Shown: positions 1 to 7,609, counted from the stretch's first letter. The stretch: 20,851 nucleotides of DNA from JBIOWF01 sp044868295 (GCA_044868295.1 JBIOWF010000029.1:1-20851), one strand, 5' to 3'. The notes: generated from the sequence alone by a model not told the origin. Translations and numbers: made by a program.

Positions 1-12
1 TCTGAAGCAGAT

Positions 13-219
13 CTAACGGTCACGAGCGCCGGCTCGCCACGCTCCAGGGCCGTGCGAGAGGGGTCTGCGCATGCGATGCGACGGGTTTCGCCAGTTCTGT
101 GGCTCCTGTACGGCTTTCGCCTGCGGAGTCGCACGCGCGGCAAGGGCGGCCATCAGCGCCGCGATCTCCTCTGGCGTCGCGTCACCACGCACGATCTTGA
201 GGTACGGCTTGGCGGTCAT
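13..219 (-). CDS. accE: Acyl-CoA carboxylase epsilon subunit
   Basis: Small 68-residue subunit of actinobacterial acyl-CoA carboxylase. In this family it binds the beta carboxyltransferase and promotes assembly or activity of the complex; it is not catalytic. The sequence shows the family layout: an N-terminal strand-helix segment (LKIVRGDATPEEIAALMAAL, residues 7-26) and a basic C-terminus with W43, the HRMRRPL run and GPGAWR, which resembles the usual W-x-R-x-x-R-x-PL...GPxAWR tail. The start ATG (217-219) overlaps the accD stop codon (216-218) in an ATGA arrangement, so the two are translationally coupled. Complete; the stop is TAG at 13-15. The alpha (biotin carboxylase/carrier) subunit is not in the window. 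Identification rests on both the tail motif and the position behind accD. Confidence 0.9.
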   Translation of the reverse strand: MTAKPYLKIVRGDATPEEIAALMAALAARATPQAKAVQEPQNWRNPSHRMRRPLSHGPGAWRAGARDR

Positions 220-1805
220 AGCGGAATGTTCCCGTGCTTCTTCGGGGGCAGGGTGGCCCGCTTGTTGCGCAGTGCTCGCAGCGCCCGGATGACCTGGACA
301 CGGGTGTGCGACGGCCTGATCACGGCGTCCACATAGCCGCGCTCGGCGGCGAGATACGGGTTGGCGAGCGTGTCCTCGTACTCGGTGACGAACGTGGCAC
401 GCGCCGCGTCGGGGTCGTCCGCCGCCGCGAGCTCGCGGCGGTAGAGGATGTTGACCGCGCCCTGGGCGCCCATCACGGCGATCTGGGCGGTCGGCCAGGC
501 CAGGTTGATATCGGCGCCCAGGTGTTTGGACCCCATGACGTCATACGCTCCGCCGTACGCCTTGCGGGTGATCACCGTGACCAGTGGGACGGTCGCTTCG
601 GCGTAGGCGTAGAGGAGTTTCGCCCCTCGCCGGATGATGCCGTTCCATTCCTGATCTGTTCCTGGGAGAAAACCCGGAACATCAACAAATGTTAGGACGG
701 GGATATTGAAGGCATCGCAGGTCCGGACAAAGCGTGCAGCTTTCTCCGAGGCGTCGATGTCGAGCGTTCCGGCGAAACTCAGGGGCTGGTTGGCCACGAC
801 GCCGACCGGGCGCCCCTCGACCCGGCCGAAGCCGACCACGATGTTCGGCGCGAAGCCCGCGTGGACCTCCAGGAACTCGCCGTCGTCCAGCACGTGCTCG
901 ATGACCGTGTGCATGTCGTAGGGCTGGTTGGCCGAGTCGGGGACGAGCGTGTCGAGCTCGAGATCCTCGTCGGTGGTCTCCAGGAACGCCTCGACGTCGA
1001 AGACGGGCGCCTCGTCCATGTTGTTGGACGGCAGGTAGGAGAGTAGCGCCCGGGCGAACTCCAGGCAGTCCTCCTCGTCCGTGGCCTCGTAGTGGGCCAC
1101 GCCTGACCGGGAATTGTGCGCGTGCGCGCCGCCCAGCTCCTCGAACGTCACCTCCTCGCCGGTGACGGTCCTGATGACGTCGGGGCCGGTAATGAACATG
1201 TGCGACTTCTCCTGAACCATCAGGACGAAGTCCGTCAGGGCGGGGGAGTAGACGGCCCCGCCGGCGCACGGCCCCATGATCAGCGATATCTGCGGGATCA
1301 CGCCCGAGGCGTGCACGTTCCGCTTGAAGATCTCGGCGTACAGGCCGAGCGAGACGACGCCCTCCTGGATCCGCGCGCCGCCCGAGTCGTTGATGCCGAT
1401 CATGGGGCAGCCGGTCTTCAGCGCGTGATCCATGACTTTGACGATCTTCTCGCCGAACACCTCGCCGAGCGACCCGCCGAACACGGTGAAGTCCTGCGCG
1501 AACACCGCGACCGAGCGGCCGTCGACCGTGCCGTGGCCGGTGACCACGCCGTCGCCGTACGGGCGTTCGCGTTCGAGGCCGAAGGTCGTCGACCGGTGCC
1601 TGGCGAACTCGTCGAACTCCACGAACGAGCCCTCGTCGAGGAAGGCGACCAGCCGCTCGCGGGCCGTCATCTTGCCCTTGGCGTGCTGCTTCTCCACGGC
1701 AGGGGAGGAACCGGCATGGGCGGCCTCGTCCAGCCGCCGCTCCAGATCGGCGATCTTGCCCGCGGTGGTGTGGATGTCGATCTCCGGGACACGCTCGGCG
1801 CTCAT
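216..1805 (-). CDS. accD5: Acyl-CoA (propionyl-CoA) carboxylase beta subunit, AccD5/PccB type
   Basis: Carboxyltransferase subunit (529 aa) that moves the carboxyl group from carboxybiotin to a short acyl-CoA, giving methylmalonyl-CoA from propionyl-CoA. It contains two crotonase-fold halves. The oxyanion-hole glycines are visible in GPCAGGAVYSPAL (G182-G183) and RKAYGGAYD (G418-G419). Residue 422, which decides acyl-CoA preference in Streptomyces PccB (Asp) versus AccB (Ile), is Asp here (GGAYDVMGSKH), so propionyl-CoA is the expected main substrate; that is inference from published mutants. Length matches the family (about 530 aa). The ATG at 1803-1805 has only a distant GAGGAG (about 13 nt upstream). 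accE follows with a 4-bp overlap. The gene faces away from an ABC transporter operon across about 200 bp. Confidence 0.95.
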   Translation of the reverse strand: MSAERVPEIDIHTTAGKIADLERRLDEAAHAGSSPAVEKQHAKGKMTARERLVAFLDEGSFVEFDEFARHRSTTFGLERERPYGDGVVTGHGTVDGRSVAVFAQDFTVFGGSLGEVFGEKIVKVMDHALKTGCPMIGINDSGGARIQEGVVSLGLYAEIFKRNVHASGVIPQISLIMGPCAGGAVYSPALTDFVLMVQEKSHMFITGPDVIRTVTGEEVTFEELGGAHAHNSRSGVAHYEATDEEDCLEFARALLSYLPSNNMDEAPVFDVEAFLETTDEDLELDTLVPDSANQPYDMHTVIEHVLDDGEFLEVHAGFAPNIVVGFGRVEGRPVGVVANQPLSFAGTLDIDASEKAARFVRTCDAFNIPVLTFVDVPGFLPGTDQEWNGIIRRGAKLLYAYAEATVPLVTVITRKAYGGAYDVMGSKHLGADINLAWPTAQIAVMGAQGAVNILYRRELAAADDPDAARATFVTEYEDTLANPYLAAERGYVDAVIRPSHTRVQVIRALRALRNKRATLPPKKHGNIPL

Positions 1806-2007
1806 CGGTCGATCACCGCTCCTCGTAGGCTCCGCTCATGCGGACAGGGTAACCATTTGACGACTTCGGCCCGCTGCGGGGCTCCCCGGAACGCCGGTAA
1901 AGGCTGCTGGCGTGATCCTCGTTGTACTTCCGAGAAACTTGCCAGGAGTACCGTTCGTTCAGCCGGTACTGGGGCGAAAGCCGTACAAGATTGACAGAGT
2001 GGGGCAC

Positions 2008-2772
2008 ATGGCCGAGGCGGTGCGGACTCAGGGGTTGTTCAAGCGGTTCGGGCAGCAGGTCGCGGTCGGCGGGGTCGACCTGATCGTGCCCCAGGGGAGC
2101 TTCGCCGGGCTCGTCGGGCCCAACGGGGCCGGCAAGACCACGACCCTGAGCATGGTCACCGGTCTGCTGCGACCGGACGGCGGACTCATCGAGATCAACG
2201 GCCACAACGTGTGGGCCGACCCCGTCAGCGTCAAGGCGCACATCGGCGTCCTGCCCGAGGGCCTGCGGCTCTTCGAACGGCTGTCCGGCCGCGAGCTGCT
2301 CCTCTACAACGGCCAGCTCAGGGGCATCCCCAAGGCCGAGGTCGAGAGCCGGGCAGGGGAGCTGCTGGCCGTCATGGATCTCGAAGAGTCCCAGGACAAG
2401 CTCGTCGTCGACTACTCGACCGGCATGCGCAAGAAGATCGGTCTGGCGGCCGCGCTGCTGCACAACCCGCGCGTGCTCTTCCTGGACGAGCCGTTCGAGG
2501 GCGTCGACCCCGTCTCGGCGAACACGCTGGTCGAGGTGCTCCAGCGGTACACGGCCTCCGGATCCACGGTGATCTTCTCCAGCCATGTCATGGACCTCGT
2601 CGAACGGCTGTGCGACTGGGTCTCGGTGATGAACCGCGGCCAAATCGTCGCCCAGGGCCCTCTCGCCTCCGTACGGCAGAGCCGTACCCTCAACGAGGCC
2701 TTCCTCGACCTCGTCGGCGCGCGCGGCAACGGAGAGGAGGGTCTTTCGTGGCTGGGCTCCTCACCCGTATGA
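2008..2772 (+). CDS. ABC transporter ATP-binding protein
   Basis: Cytoplasmic ATPase (254 aa) of an ABC-2-type exporter, pairing with the permease encoded just downstream. Visible motifs: Walker A GPNGAGKTT (37-45), an atypical signature YSTGM (137-141) in place of LSGGQ, Walker B VLFLDEP (156-162) followed by FEGVDP, and the switch histidine in SSHVMD (H193). The Q-loop position reads GVLPEGL, lacking the usual Gln, as in several ABC-2 exporter ATPases. The frame is open from 1912, but similarity begins at MAEAVRTQGL, so the ATG at 2008 is taken; no strong Shine-Dalgarno precedes it. The 3' end overlaps the permease start by 25 bp, indicating one operon and coupled translation. The transported substrate cannot be read from the sequence. 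Confidence 0.92.
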   Translation: MAEAVRTQGLFKRFGQQVAVGGVDLIVPQGSFAGLVGPNGAGKTTTLSMVTGLLRPDGGLIEINGHNVWADPVSVKAHIGVLPEGLRLFERLSGRELLLYNGQLRGIPKAEVESRAGELLAVMDLEESQDKLVVDYSTGMRKKIGLAAALLHNPRVLFLDEPFEGVDPVSANTLVEVLQRYTASGSTVIFSSHVMDLVERLCDWVSVMNRGQIVAQGPLASVRQSRTLNEAFLDLVGARGNGEEGLSWLGSSPV

Positions 2773-4340
2773 CGGACATCGCGACGATGAGGCTCTTCGT
2801 CCGGCTGAAGCTGCGCCTGATCCGCGGCAATCTGCGCGGAGACACCATCAAGCAGCTCGGGTTCATCTTCTCGGTCGTCGGCGCCGTCATCTGCGCCATC
2901 GTCGGCTTCCTTCTGTTCAGTCTCGTACGGCTCGCGCCCGCCGACGTCGCGCAGGACGTCGGGGTCGTGGTGTTCACGCTGTTCACGCTCGGGTGGATCC
3001 TCGTCCCGCTGCTGGCCTTCGGCCTGGACGAGACGCTCGACCCGGCCAGGCTGTCGCTCTTCCCGCTGACCACCCGGCAACTGGCGACCGGCATGTTCGC
3101 CGCGTCGGCGACCGGGCCGTGGCCGCTCGCCTCCCTGATCATGCTCGCGGGTGGCGTCGTCGGCCTGGCGCCGAGCCTCGGCGGCGTGCTGATCGGCCTC
3201 CTGGCGGTGCCGCTGCAGTTCGCCCTGTGCCTGGTCGCGTCACGCGCGTTCACCACCGGGCTGTCCGGCGCCCTGCGCAGCCGCCGCGGGAGGGACCTGC
3301 TGGCCGTGGCGGCCATCTTCGTCGTGCTGCTCTTCCAGCTGCCCAACCTGATCCTCAACCGGGGGCTCTCGGGGGACCCGGTGACGCTGCTGGCATCCCT
3401 CGGGTCGGCGCTGCGCTGGACGCCGCCCGGCATGGCCGCCCACGCGATCGCGGACGGAGGCCTCATCGGCGCCGCCGAGCTGATCGTCGTCGCGGCGACC
3501 GTGGTCCTCCTCGCCTGGTTCTGGATCATCGCGCTGCGCCGGGCCCTCGTCACGCCCGACTCCTCCAACCAGGGCGGCGGTTCGGTACGGCGTTCGAGGA
3601 TCGGCCGTTTCCTGCCGCAGGGCATGCTGGGTGCGGTTGTCGCCAAGGAGCTCAAATACGCCAGGCGGGAGCCGCGTGGCCGGGTGGGCTGGTTCACGGC
3701 GATCGTGGTGAGCGCCGTCATCATGTTCTCGCTGAGCGGCCCCGGCGGGTGGAGCGGCCCGGTCCTCGTCGTCGGCCCGGCGGCCCTGACCGCGCTCATG
3801 ATCGGATTGCAGGCGGCCAACTCGTTCGGCATCGACGGCCGCTCCCTGTGGATGAACGCGGTGGCGTTCTCCACCGACCGGGACGTGCGCACCGACCTCG
3901 CCGGGCGCCATCTGGCCATGGCGATCATCGCGGTGCCGTTGCTCGCTGTCGTCTCGGTCGTCGCGGCGGTGCTGGCCGGCGACGCGGTGTGGGCACTGCC
4001 CGCCGTGCTCACCGGGTGGGGCGTCCTGGGCGTAGGGTTCGGCGTCGGCGCCATGACCAGCGTGATCCTGCCGTACACGTTCCCCGACCGGCTCAACGCC
4101 TTCACCGGAGCCGCGCCGGGCCAGGGCGGCCAGGCGTTCCTCGCCTCCTTCGGCGCCATGTTCGGCACCGGCCTGATCGCCCTGCCGCTGTTCCTCCCGG
4201 TCCTGTTCGGCGCCTACTGGCTGAGCGTGCTCGCAGTGCCGTACGGCCTGCTGATCTCCTGGGCCGGCCGCCGCCTGGCCGCCACGATCGGCTTCAACCG
4301 CCTCCCCGACCTCCTCACCGCCATCTCCCGCCCCACATAG
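2748..4340 (+). CDS. ABC transporter permease, ABC-2 type
   Basis: Large integral membrane protein (530 aa) forming the channel for the upstream ATPase. Hydrophobic segments recur throughout, for example IFSVVGAVICAIVGFLLFSL, DLLAVAAIFVVLLFQL, AELIVVAATVVLLAWFWI, AIIAVPLLAVVSVVAAVLAG and GTGLIALPLFLPVLFGAYWL; I estimate 12 or more membrane passes in two halves, with a charged cytoplasmic linker near the middle (QGGGSVRRSRIGRFLPQG). The frame is open much further upstream, but that part is a shadow of the ATPase gene. GTG 2748 is chosen because GGAGAGGAGG at 2731-2740 precedes it by 7 nt. Followed by a strong hairpin terminator at 4416-4454. Substrate unknown; two-gene exporters of this form serve for antibiotic or lipid export, but nothing here decides it. 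Confidence 0.87.
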   Translation: MAGLLTRMTDIATMRLFVRLKLRLIRGNLRGDTIKQLGFIFSVVGAVICAIVGFLLFSLVRLAPADVAQDVGVVVFTLFTLGWILVPLLAFGLDETLDPARLSLFPLTTRQLATGMFAASATGPWPLASLIMLAGGVVGLAPSLGGVLIGLLAVPLQFALCLVASRAFTTGLSGALRSRRGRDLLAVAAIFVVLLFQLPNLILNRGLSGDPVTLLASLGSALRWTPPGMAAHAIADGGLIGAAELIVVAATVVLLAWFWIIALRRALVTPDSSNQGGGSVRRSRIGRFLPQGMLGAVVAKELKYARREPRGRVGWFTAIVVSAVIMFSLSGPGGWSGPVLVVGPAALTALMIGLQAANSFGIDGRSLWMNAVAFSTDRDVRTDLAGRHLAMAIIAVPLLAVVSVVAAVLAGDAVWALPAVLTGWGVLGVGFGVGAMTSVILPYTFPDRLNAFTGAAPGQGGQAFLASFGAMFGTGLIALPLFLPVLFGAYWLSVLAVPYGLLISWAGRRLAATIGFNRLPDLLTAISRPT

Positions 4341-4415
4341 CCACCAGTGCTCCAGCCATGAGTCGTGTTCTTCTCTGGGTGGGTGCTTCGGGTAAACGCC
4401 GTGATAATGCGATGG

Positions 4416-4454
4416 GCGCTGATCCGGGGGAGTCCGTTTCCCCCGGATCAGCGC
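4416..4454. terminator. Bidirectional stem-loop terminator
   Basis: Perfect 16-bp inverted repeat (arms 4416-4431 and 4439-4454, starting GCGCTGATCC) with a 7-nt loop, lying between convergent genes. It begins 75 bp after the permease stop and ends 5 bp from the stop of the S1-domain gene on the other strand. There is no long T-tract on either side, as is common for terminators in high-GC actinomycetes. Confidence 0.85.
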
Positions 4455-4459
4455 TTCAC

Positions 4460-4669
4460 TCAGGCCGAGGCCAGGCTGAACCGCTGTGTTTCGGGGTCGA
4501 TCGCGAGGATCTGGACCGAGACGCGGGCGCCGATGGGCAAGGTCTCCTGATAGGCGAGACCTGTGAAGCCGTCGGATTCGACGAACGAACCGAACGGCAC
4601 CTGCGCGGTCACCACGCCTTCGATGACGTCACCGACCTGGTGGCGGGCGAGGAAAGACTGCCAGCTCAT
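4460..4669 (-). CDS. Single S1-domain RNA-binding protein
   Basis: 69-residue protein that is almost entirely one S1 (OB-fold) domain: GDVIEGVVTAQVPFGSFVES (residues 13-32) is the first half with the typical V-x-PFGSFVE strand, and LPIGARVSVQILAIDPETQR the second, matching the G-x-x-V-x-V-x-I-x-x-ID pattern. Such domains bind single-stranded RNA, and stand-alone copies may modulate translation or RNA turnover; the actual target is unknown. The frame opens with GTG at 4678, but that codon overlaps the Shine-Dalgarno. ATG 4667-4669 has AAGGAGG (4679-4685) 9 nt upstream and is preferred. Monocistronic, with a structured leader upstream and a terminator directly downstream. Confidence 0.85.
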   Translation of the reverse strand: MSWQSFLARHQVGDVIEGVVTAQVPFGSFVESDGFTGLAYQETLPIGARVSVQILAIDPETQRFSLASA

Positions 4670-4684
4670 GTATGTCACCTCCTT

Positions 4685-4741
4685 CCGTTACGAGTGGCTG
4701 TGCGCACGTCTTCTCGTAACGGGGGCGGGCCTCTGGCCCGC
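4685..4741 (-). promoter_or_regulatory. Structured 5' leader of the S1-domain gene: two tandem hairpins beside the RBS
   Basis: In transcript order there is first a 7-bp hairpin (arms 4735-4741 and 4725-4731, GCGGGCC with a 3-nt loop). A perfect 10-bp inverted repeat follows (arms 4713-4722 and 4685-4694, CCGTTACGAG with CTCGTAACGG). Its 18-nt loop contains the self-complementary octamer GTGCGCAC. The 3' arm of the second hairpin abuts AAGGAGG at 4679-4685, so folding or protein binding there would bear directly on ribosome access. The repeats are seen; a regulatory role, perhaps by the encoded RNA-binding protein itself, is inference. Confidence 0.5.
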
Positions 4742-4873
4742 GCGGTGATCAACTAGCGGCCGGGCGCCCATTCTGTGTGCGGCACATGGCCAACCCGGCA
4801 GTCATAGATCGAGAGTAGCGAATGCAGTGGGAGATCCGAAAGCCCCGGCGACGGTTGAAGAGATCTGTCCTAA

Positions 4874-4987
4874 CTACTGGATGAGACCCCGAAGCGCGCG
4901 ACCAGCCGCCGCGTAGGCCCGCAGAGTGTCCAGTCCCATGGCGTCGATGTCGCCGTTTTCGATCTGGGACACTCGTGACTGCCGCAC
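4874..4987 (-). pseudogene. Remnant of XRE-family HTH regulator (C-terminal part only)
   Basis: The minus strand ending at the TAG at 4874-4876 reads VRQSRVSQIENGDIDAMGLD, then TLRAYAAAGRALRGLIQ. The first part is a textbook recognition helix and following segment of XRE-type transcription factors or antitoxins (V-x-QSRVSQIENGD). Recognisable similarity starts at about 4987. Further upstream the translation turns into unrelated residues, with no start, first HTH helix or N-terminal domain. The first 40 or so residues of a normal protein are therefore gone. No start codon with a ribosome binding site serves it, so it is called a decayed fragment. Confidence 0.6.
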
Positions 4988-5047
4988 AACCTCGCCACCT
5001 ACAAGGACGTACCGGCGGTCAGGGAGTTCCTCGACATGGCCGCCTGA
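4979..5047 (+). pseudogene. Possible C-terminal fragment of an unidentified gene
   Basis: Directly at the point where the XRE remnant loses its similarity, the plus strand reads LPHNLATYKDVPAVREFLDM and then AA before a TGA at 5045-5047. It looks like the natural end of a protein: an amphipathic helix with normal codon bias. An in-frame TGA at 4976-4978 stops it from extending upstream. I do not recognise the parent family. The abutment of two unrelated gene ends suggests a deletion or rearrangement junction near 4980-4990. The remaining bases up to 5098 hold nothing I can name. Confidence 0.35.
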
Positions 5048-5098
5048 ACCGGCGGGCGTGCCTCATAACGCACCTCCCTAGGCCTCTTACCGCTTGTC

Positions 5099-6448
5099 TC
5101 AGTCCAGGGCTGCGTCTTCCGGTGTGCCGCGGGCGATGGTGGCCAGGACGTCCAGGGCGTACGACAGCGTCTGTGGTGGCGGTGAGGCGAGGCCGAGCCG
5201 TACGGCGTTGGGGGCGCCGTGGGAGCCGACGACGAAGGCGGCCGCGGGCGTGACCGCGATGCCCCGGCGGCCGGCGGCGGCGACGAAAGTGTCGGCGCGC
5301 CATGGTTCGGGGAGCTCCCACCAGCAGTAGTACGCGTGCGGGTCGGCTCGTACGGTGTATCCGGCGAGATGCTCGTGCGCGAGCCGCTGCCGCGCAGCCG
5401 CGTCGAGGCGCTTGGCCTGTCCGATGGCGGTCACGGTCCCATCGGCCATCCAGCGGGCGGCGGCGTCGAGAGCGAACCGGCCGGCGGTCCACGCCCCCGA
5501 GCGCAGCGCGGCGCCCAGAGCCTCGGTGTGGGACGTCGGTGCCACGGCGAAACCCACGGTGAGGCCGGGGGCGAGCCGCTTGGAAAGGCTGTCGACGAGG
5601 ATCGTGTGGTCCGGGGCCAGAGCCGCCAAAGGGGGTGGCCCCTCCTGGAGGAAGGCCCAGATGGTGTCCTCGATCGCGGATATGCCGAGCCGCCGCAGTT
5701 CGTCGGCGAGCTCGGCACGCCGCCGCTCGGGCATGGTGATTCCGAGCGGATTGTGCAGCGTCGGCTGGAGGTAGACGGCTCGGAGCGGCGTGCCGCGGTG
5801 CGCGGCGGCGAGGCCGTCGGGGCGTAGGCCCTCGTCGTCGAGGGGCAGGGGGACGAGGGTGACGCCGAGCCGGGCGGCGATGGCCTTGATCACCGGGTAG
5901 CTGAGCGCCTCGACGCCGAGGCGCTCTCCTCTGGGCACCAGTGTCGCGATCGCAGCGGCGATGGCCTGGCGGCCGTTGCCCGCGAACAGCACCTGGGACG
6001 TGTCGGGCTGCCAGCCGTCTCGGCCGATCAGGACGGCGGCGGCGCTTCTGGCCGCGGACGTGCCCATCGCGCCGACCGGCCGCATGGCCGACTCCAGGAG
6101 ATCGGGGCGGAGCAGCCGTTCCAGCCCTCGCGTGAGCAGGGAGTGCTGTTCCGGCACGACCGGATAGTTCAGCTCCAGGTCGATCCGGGCGGCGGCCGGC
6201 TCGGCCAGCGCGGGCGACGACGTCTCCTGGGCGGCCCGGACGAAGGTGCCGCGGCCCACCTCGCCGACGACCAGCCCGCGCCGGGCCAGCTCGCGATAGA
6301 CCCGATTGGCGGTGGAGTTGGCGATGCCGCGCCCACGGGCGAACGCGCGCTGCGTGGGCAGCCGGTCCCCAGGCCGCAGGCGGCCCGATGCGATGTCGGC
6401 CGCCACCGCGTCAGCGACGACCCTGTAGTCCTCCAAGAAGCCTTCCAA
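5099..6448 (-). CDS. MocR/PdxR-type transcriptional regulator (GntR HTH fused to aminotransferase-like domain)
   Basis: 449-residue regulator. Residues 7-71 are a GntR winged helix (DYRVVADAVAADIASGRLRP, then GDRLPTQRAFARGRGIANST and the GTFV strand). Residues 95 onward are a fold-type I aminotransferase domain that binds pyridoxal phosphate: HNPLG (N233), EDTIWAFL (D261), and the Schiff-base lysine in DSLSKRLAPGL (K290). MocR proteins sense PLP, amino acids or related amines and control genes beside them. An ATG at 6544 is in frame, but the 32 residues it adds are unlike the family and would cover the operator-like repeats. TTG 6446-6448, giving LEGFLEDYRV, is preferred, though no clear Shine-Dalgarno precedes it. 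Divergent from the alpha/beta hydrolase, its likely target along with itself. Confidence 0.88.
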   Translation of the reverse strand: MEGFLEDYRVVADAVAADIASGRLRPGDRLPTQRAFARGRGIANSTANRVYRELARRGLVVGEVGRGTFVRAAQETSSPALAEPAAARIDLELNYPVVPEQHSLLTRGLERLLRPDLLESAMRPVGAMGTSAARSAAAVLIGRDGWQPDTSQVLFAGNGRQAIAAAIATLVPRGERLGVEALSYPVIKAIAARLGVTLVPLPLDDEGLRPDGLAAAHRGTPLRAVYLQPTLHNPLGITMPERRRAELADELRRLGISAIEDTIWAFLQEGPPPLAALAPDHTILVDSLSKRLAPGLTVGFAVAPTSHTEALGAALRSGAWTAGRFALDAAARWMADGTVTAIGQAKRLDAAARQRLAHEHLAGYTVRADPHAYYCWWELPEPWRADTFVAAAGRRGIAVTPAAAFVVGSHGAPNAVRLGLASPPPQTLSYALDVLATIARGTPEDAALD

Positions 6449-6499
6449 ATTGCACCGAGAACAATAAACGGTATTGCGCTCATATTGCACCGACCAATA
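6449..6499. promoter_or_regulatory. Direct-repeat operator in the MocR-hydrolase divergent region
   Basis: Two identical 10-mers ATTGCACCGA occur at 6449-6458 and 6484-6493, 35 bp apart, each followed within a few bases by CAATA (6462-6466 and 6495-6499). Each copy is thus also an imperfect ATTG...CAAT palindrome. MocR regulators are known to bind spaced direct repeats beside their own genes. The second copy lies inside the spacer of the candidate hydrolase promoter (6474-6503). Confidence 0.6.
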
Positions 6500-6503
6500 G
6501 CAT
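6474..6503 (+). promoter_or_regulatory. Candidate promoter for the alpha/beta hydrolase
   Basis: TTGCGC at 6474-6479 and TAGCAT at 6498-6503 are separated by 18 bp, close to the sigma-70-type consensus. The start codon is about 95 bp downstream. The downstream copy of the operator-like repeat sits between the two hexamers. Confidence 0.4.
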
Positions 6504-6597
6504 CGAGTCAATACGGAGGAAGTGGGCGAAACCCCTATTTCCATGGCGTGCGATCAAGCCTGCCTGCACTCCGGCCGTCCCTATAACGGAGGTGCTC

Positions 6598-7407
6598 ATG
6601 CCTGAAGCGTCGGTGAATGGGATCACTGTCGGGTACGACGACGAGGGCGGCGGCCGGCCGTTGGTGCTGGTTCACGGTCACCCGTTCGATCGCTCGATGT
6701 GGGCGCCACAGGTGGCGGAGTTCTCCGCGGCGGGATGGCGGGTGATCGCGCCGGACCTGCGTGGCTACGGCCAGAGCAGCGTGATCGCGGGCAAGACGCC
6801 CCTGGAGGTGTTCGCCCGTGACATCGCCGCCCTCCTCGACCACCTTGGGCTGGACGGCGTGGTGCTCGGCGGCCTGTCCATGGGCGGTCAGATCGTCATG
6901 GAGTTCTACCGGCTGTTTCCCGATCGGGTCCGTGGTCTCATGCTCGCCGACACCTTCGCTCAGGCGGAGACGGACGACGGCAAGAGGGCGCGCTACGACA
7001 TGGCCGACCGCCTGCTGCGTGAGGGCATGGGAGGTTACGCCGACGAGGTGCTGCCCAAGATGGTGGCGCCGTACAGCATCGAGGCGTTGCCCGAGGTCGC
7101 CGAGCACGTGCTCGGCATGATGCGCGGCACGCCGGCCGAGGGCGCGGCGGCGGCGCTGCGCGGTCGCGCCGAACGGCCCGACTACACGGAACTACTGGGA
7201 CGTGTCACCGTGCCCGCGCTCGTGGTCGTGGGCCGGGACGACGAGTTCACACCGGTCGCCGACGCCGAGTACATGTGCCGACGCATCCCGAACGCGACGC
7301 TGGCGGTCATCCACGGTGCCGCTCACCTGCCCAACATGGAGCGGCCGGCCGAGTTCGACAAGGTGTTCCACGAGTTCCTCACCGGCATCGAGCATGCGGG
7401 CGATTGA
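6598..7407 (+). CDS. Alpha/beta hydrolase
   Basis: 269-residue hydrolase with a complete catalytic apparatus: oxyanion-region VHGHPFDRS (25-33), nucleophile elbow GLSMGG (Ser94), acid in VGRDDEFTP (D215) and base in GAAHLPNMERP (H243). The cap between residues 120 and 190 is short and helical. The overall form resembles 3-oxoadipate enol-lactonases and small esterases, but the true substrate cannot be read from the sequence. The frame is open from 6388, yet the family starts at MPEASVNGITVGYDD, and the ATG at 6598 has an AACGGAGG Shine-Dalgarno about 5 nt upstream. Divergent from the MocR regulator, which probably controls it. No other catabolic gene shares the transcript. Confidence 0.9.
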   Translation: MPEASVNGITVGYDDEGGGRPLVLVHGHPFDRSMWAPQVAEFSAAGWRVIAPDLRGYGQSSVIAGKTPLEVFARDIAALLDHLGLDGVVLGGLSMGGQIVMEFYRLFPDRVRGLMLADTFAQAETDDGKRARYDMADRLLREGMGGYADEVLPKMVAPYSIEALPEVAEHVLGMMRGTPAEGAAAALRGRAERPDYTELLGRVTVPALVVVGRDDEFTPVADAEYMCRRIPNATLAVIHGAAHLPNMERPAEFDKVFHEFLTGIEHAGD

Positions 7408-7609
7408 TCGCTTGTCGAGGCCGCCGGGCCAGGAGCGGTGAGCGCGAGCCGGCCAGTTCGGCCTCGCGGCGGTGCCGTCGAATCTGCCGGCAGGACCCGC
7501 CGTGGCCCCCGCGACCCTGCTGGCTTCGCCGCCTCGTTGATCGCTCCGCTGCACATGGGAGCGGCCCAGGCGCTGGTTCAGGGAGCTCGCGCCCAGGCCT
7601 CTGGCCAGG

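Noticed and set aside
2211..2747. Long upstream extension of the permease reading frame
   Set aside because: It lies within the ATPase gene, is Arg/Pro-rich as expected of a wrong frame, and the GTG at 2748 has a strong Shine-Dalgarno.
2993..4756. Long ORFs antiparallel to or out of frame with the permease
   Set aside because: Arg/Ala/Pro-rich composition typical of GC-rich shadow frames; no membrane pattern or known motif.
6543..6605. Short upstream ORF (20 codons, MACDQACLHSGRPYNGGAHA) overlapping the hydrolase start
   Set aside because: No ribosome binding site at usable spacing, and nothing like an attenuator peptide; likely chance.
7408..7609. Small open frames between the hydrolase and the symporter
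   Set aside because: No recognisable motif, start signal or family likeness. The short GC-rich inverted repeats there are too weak to call a terminator.
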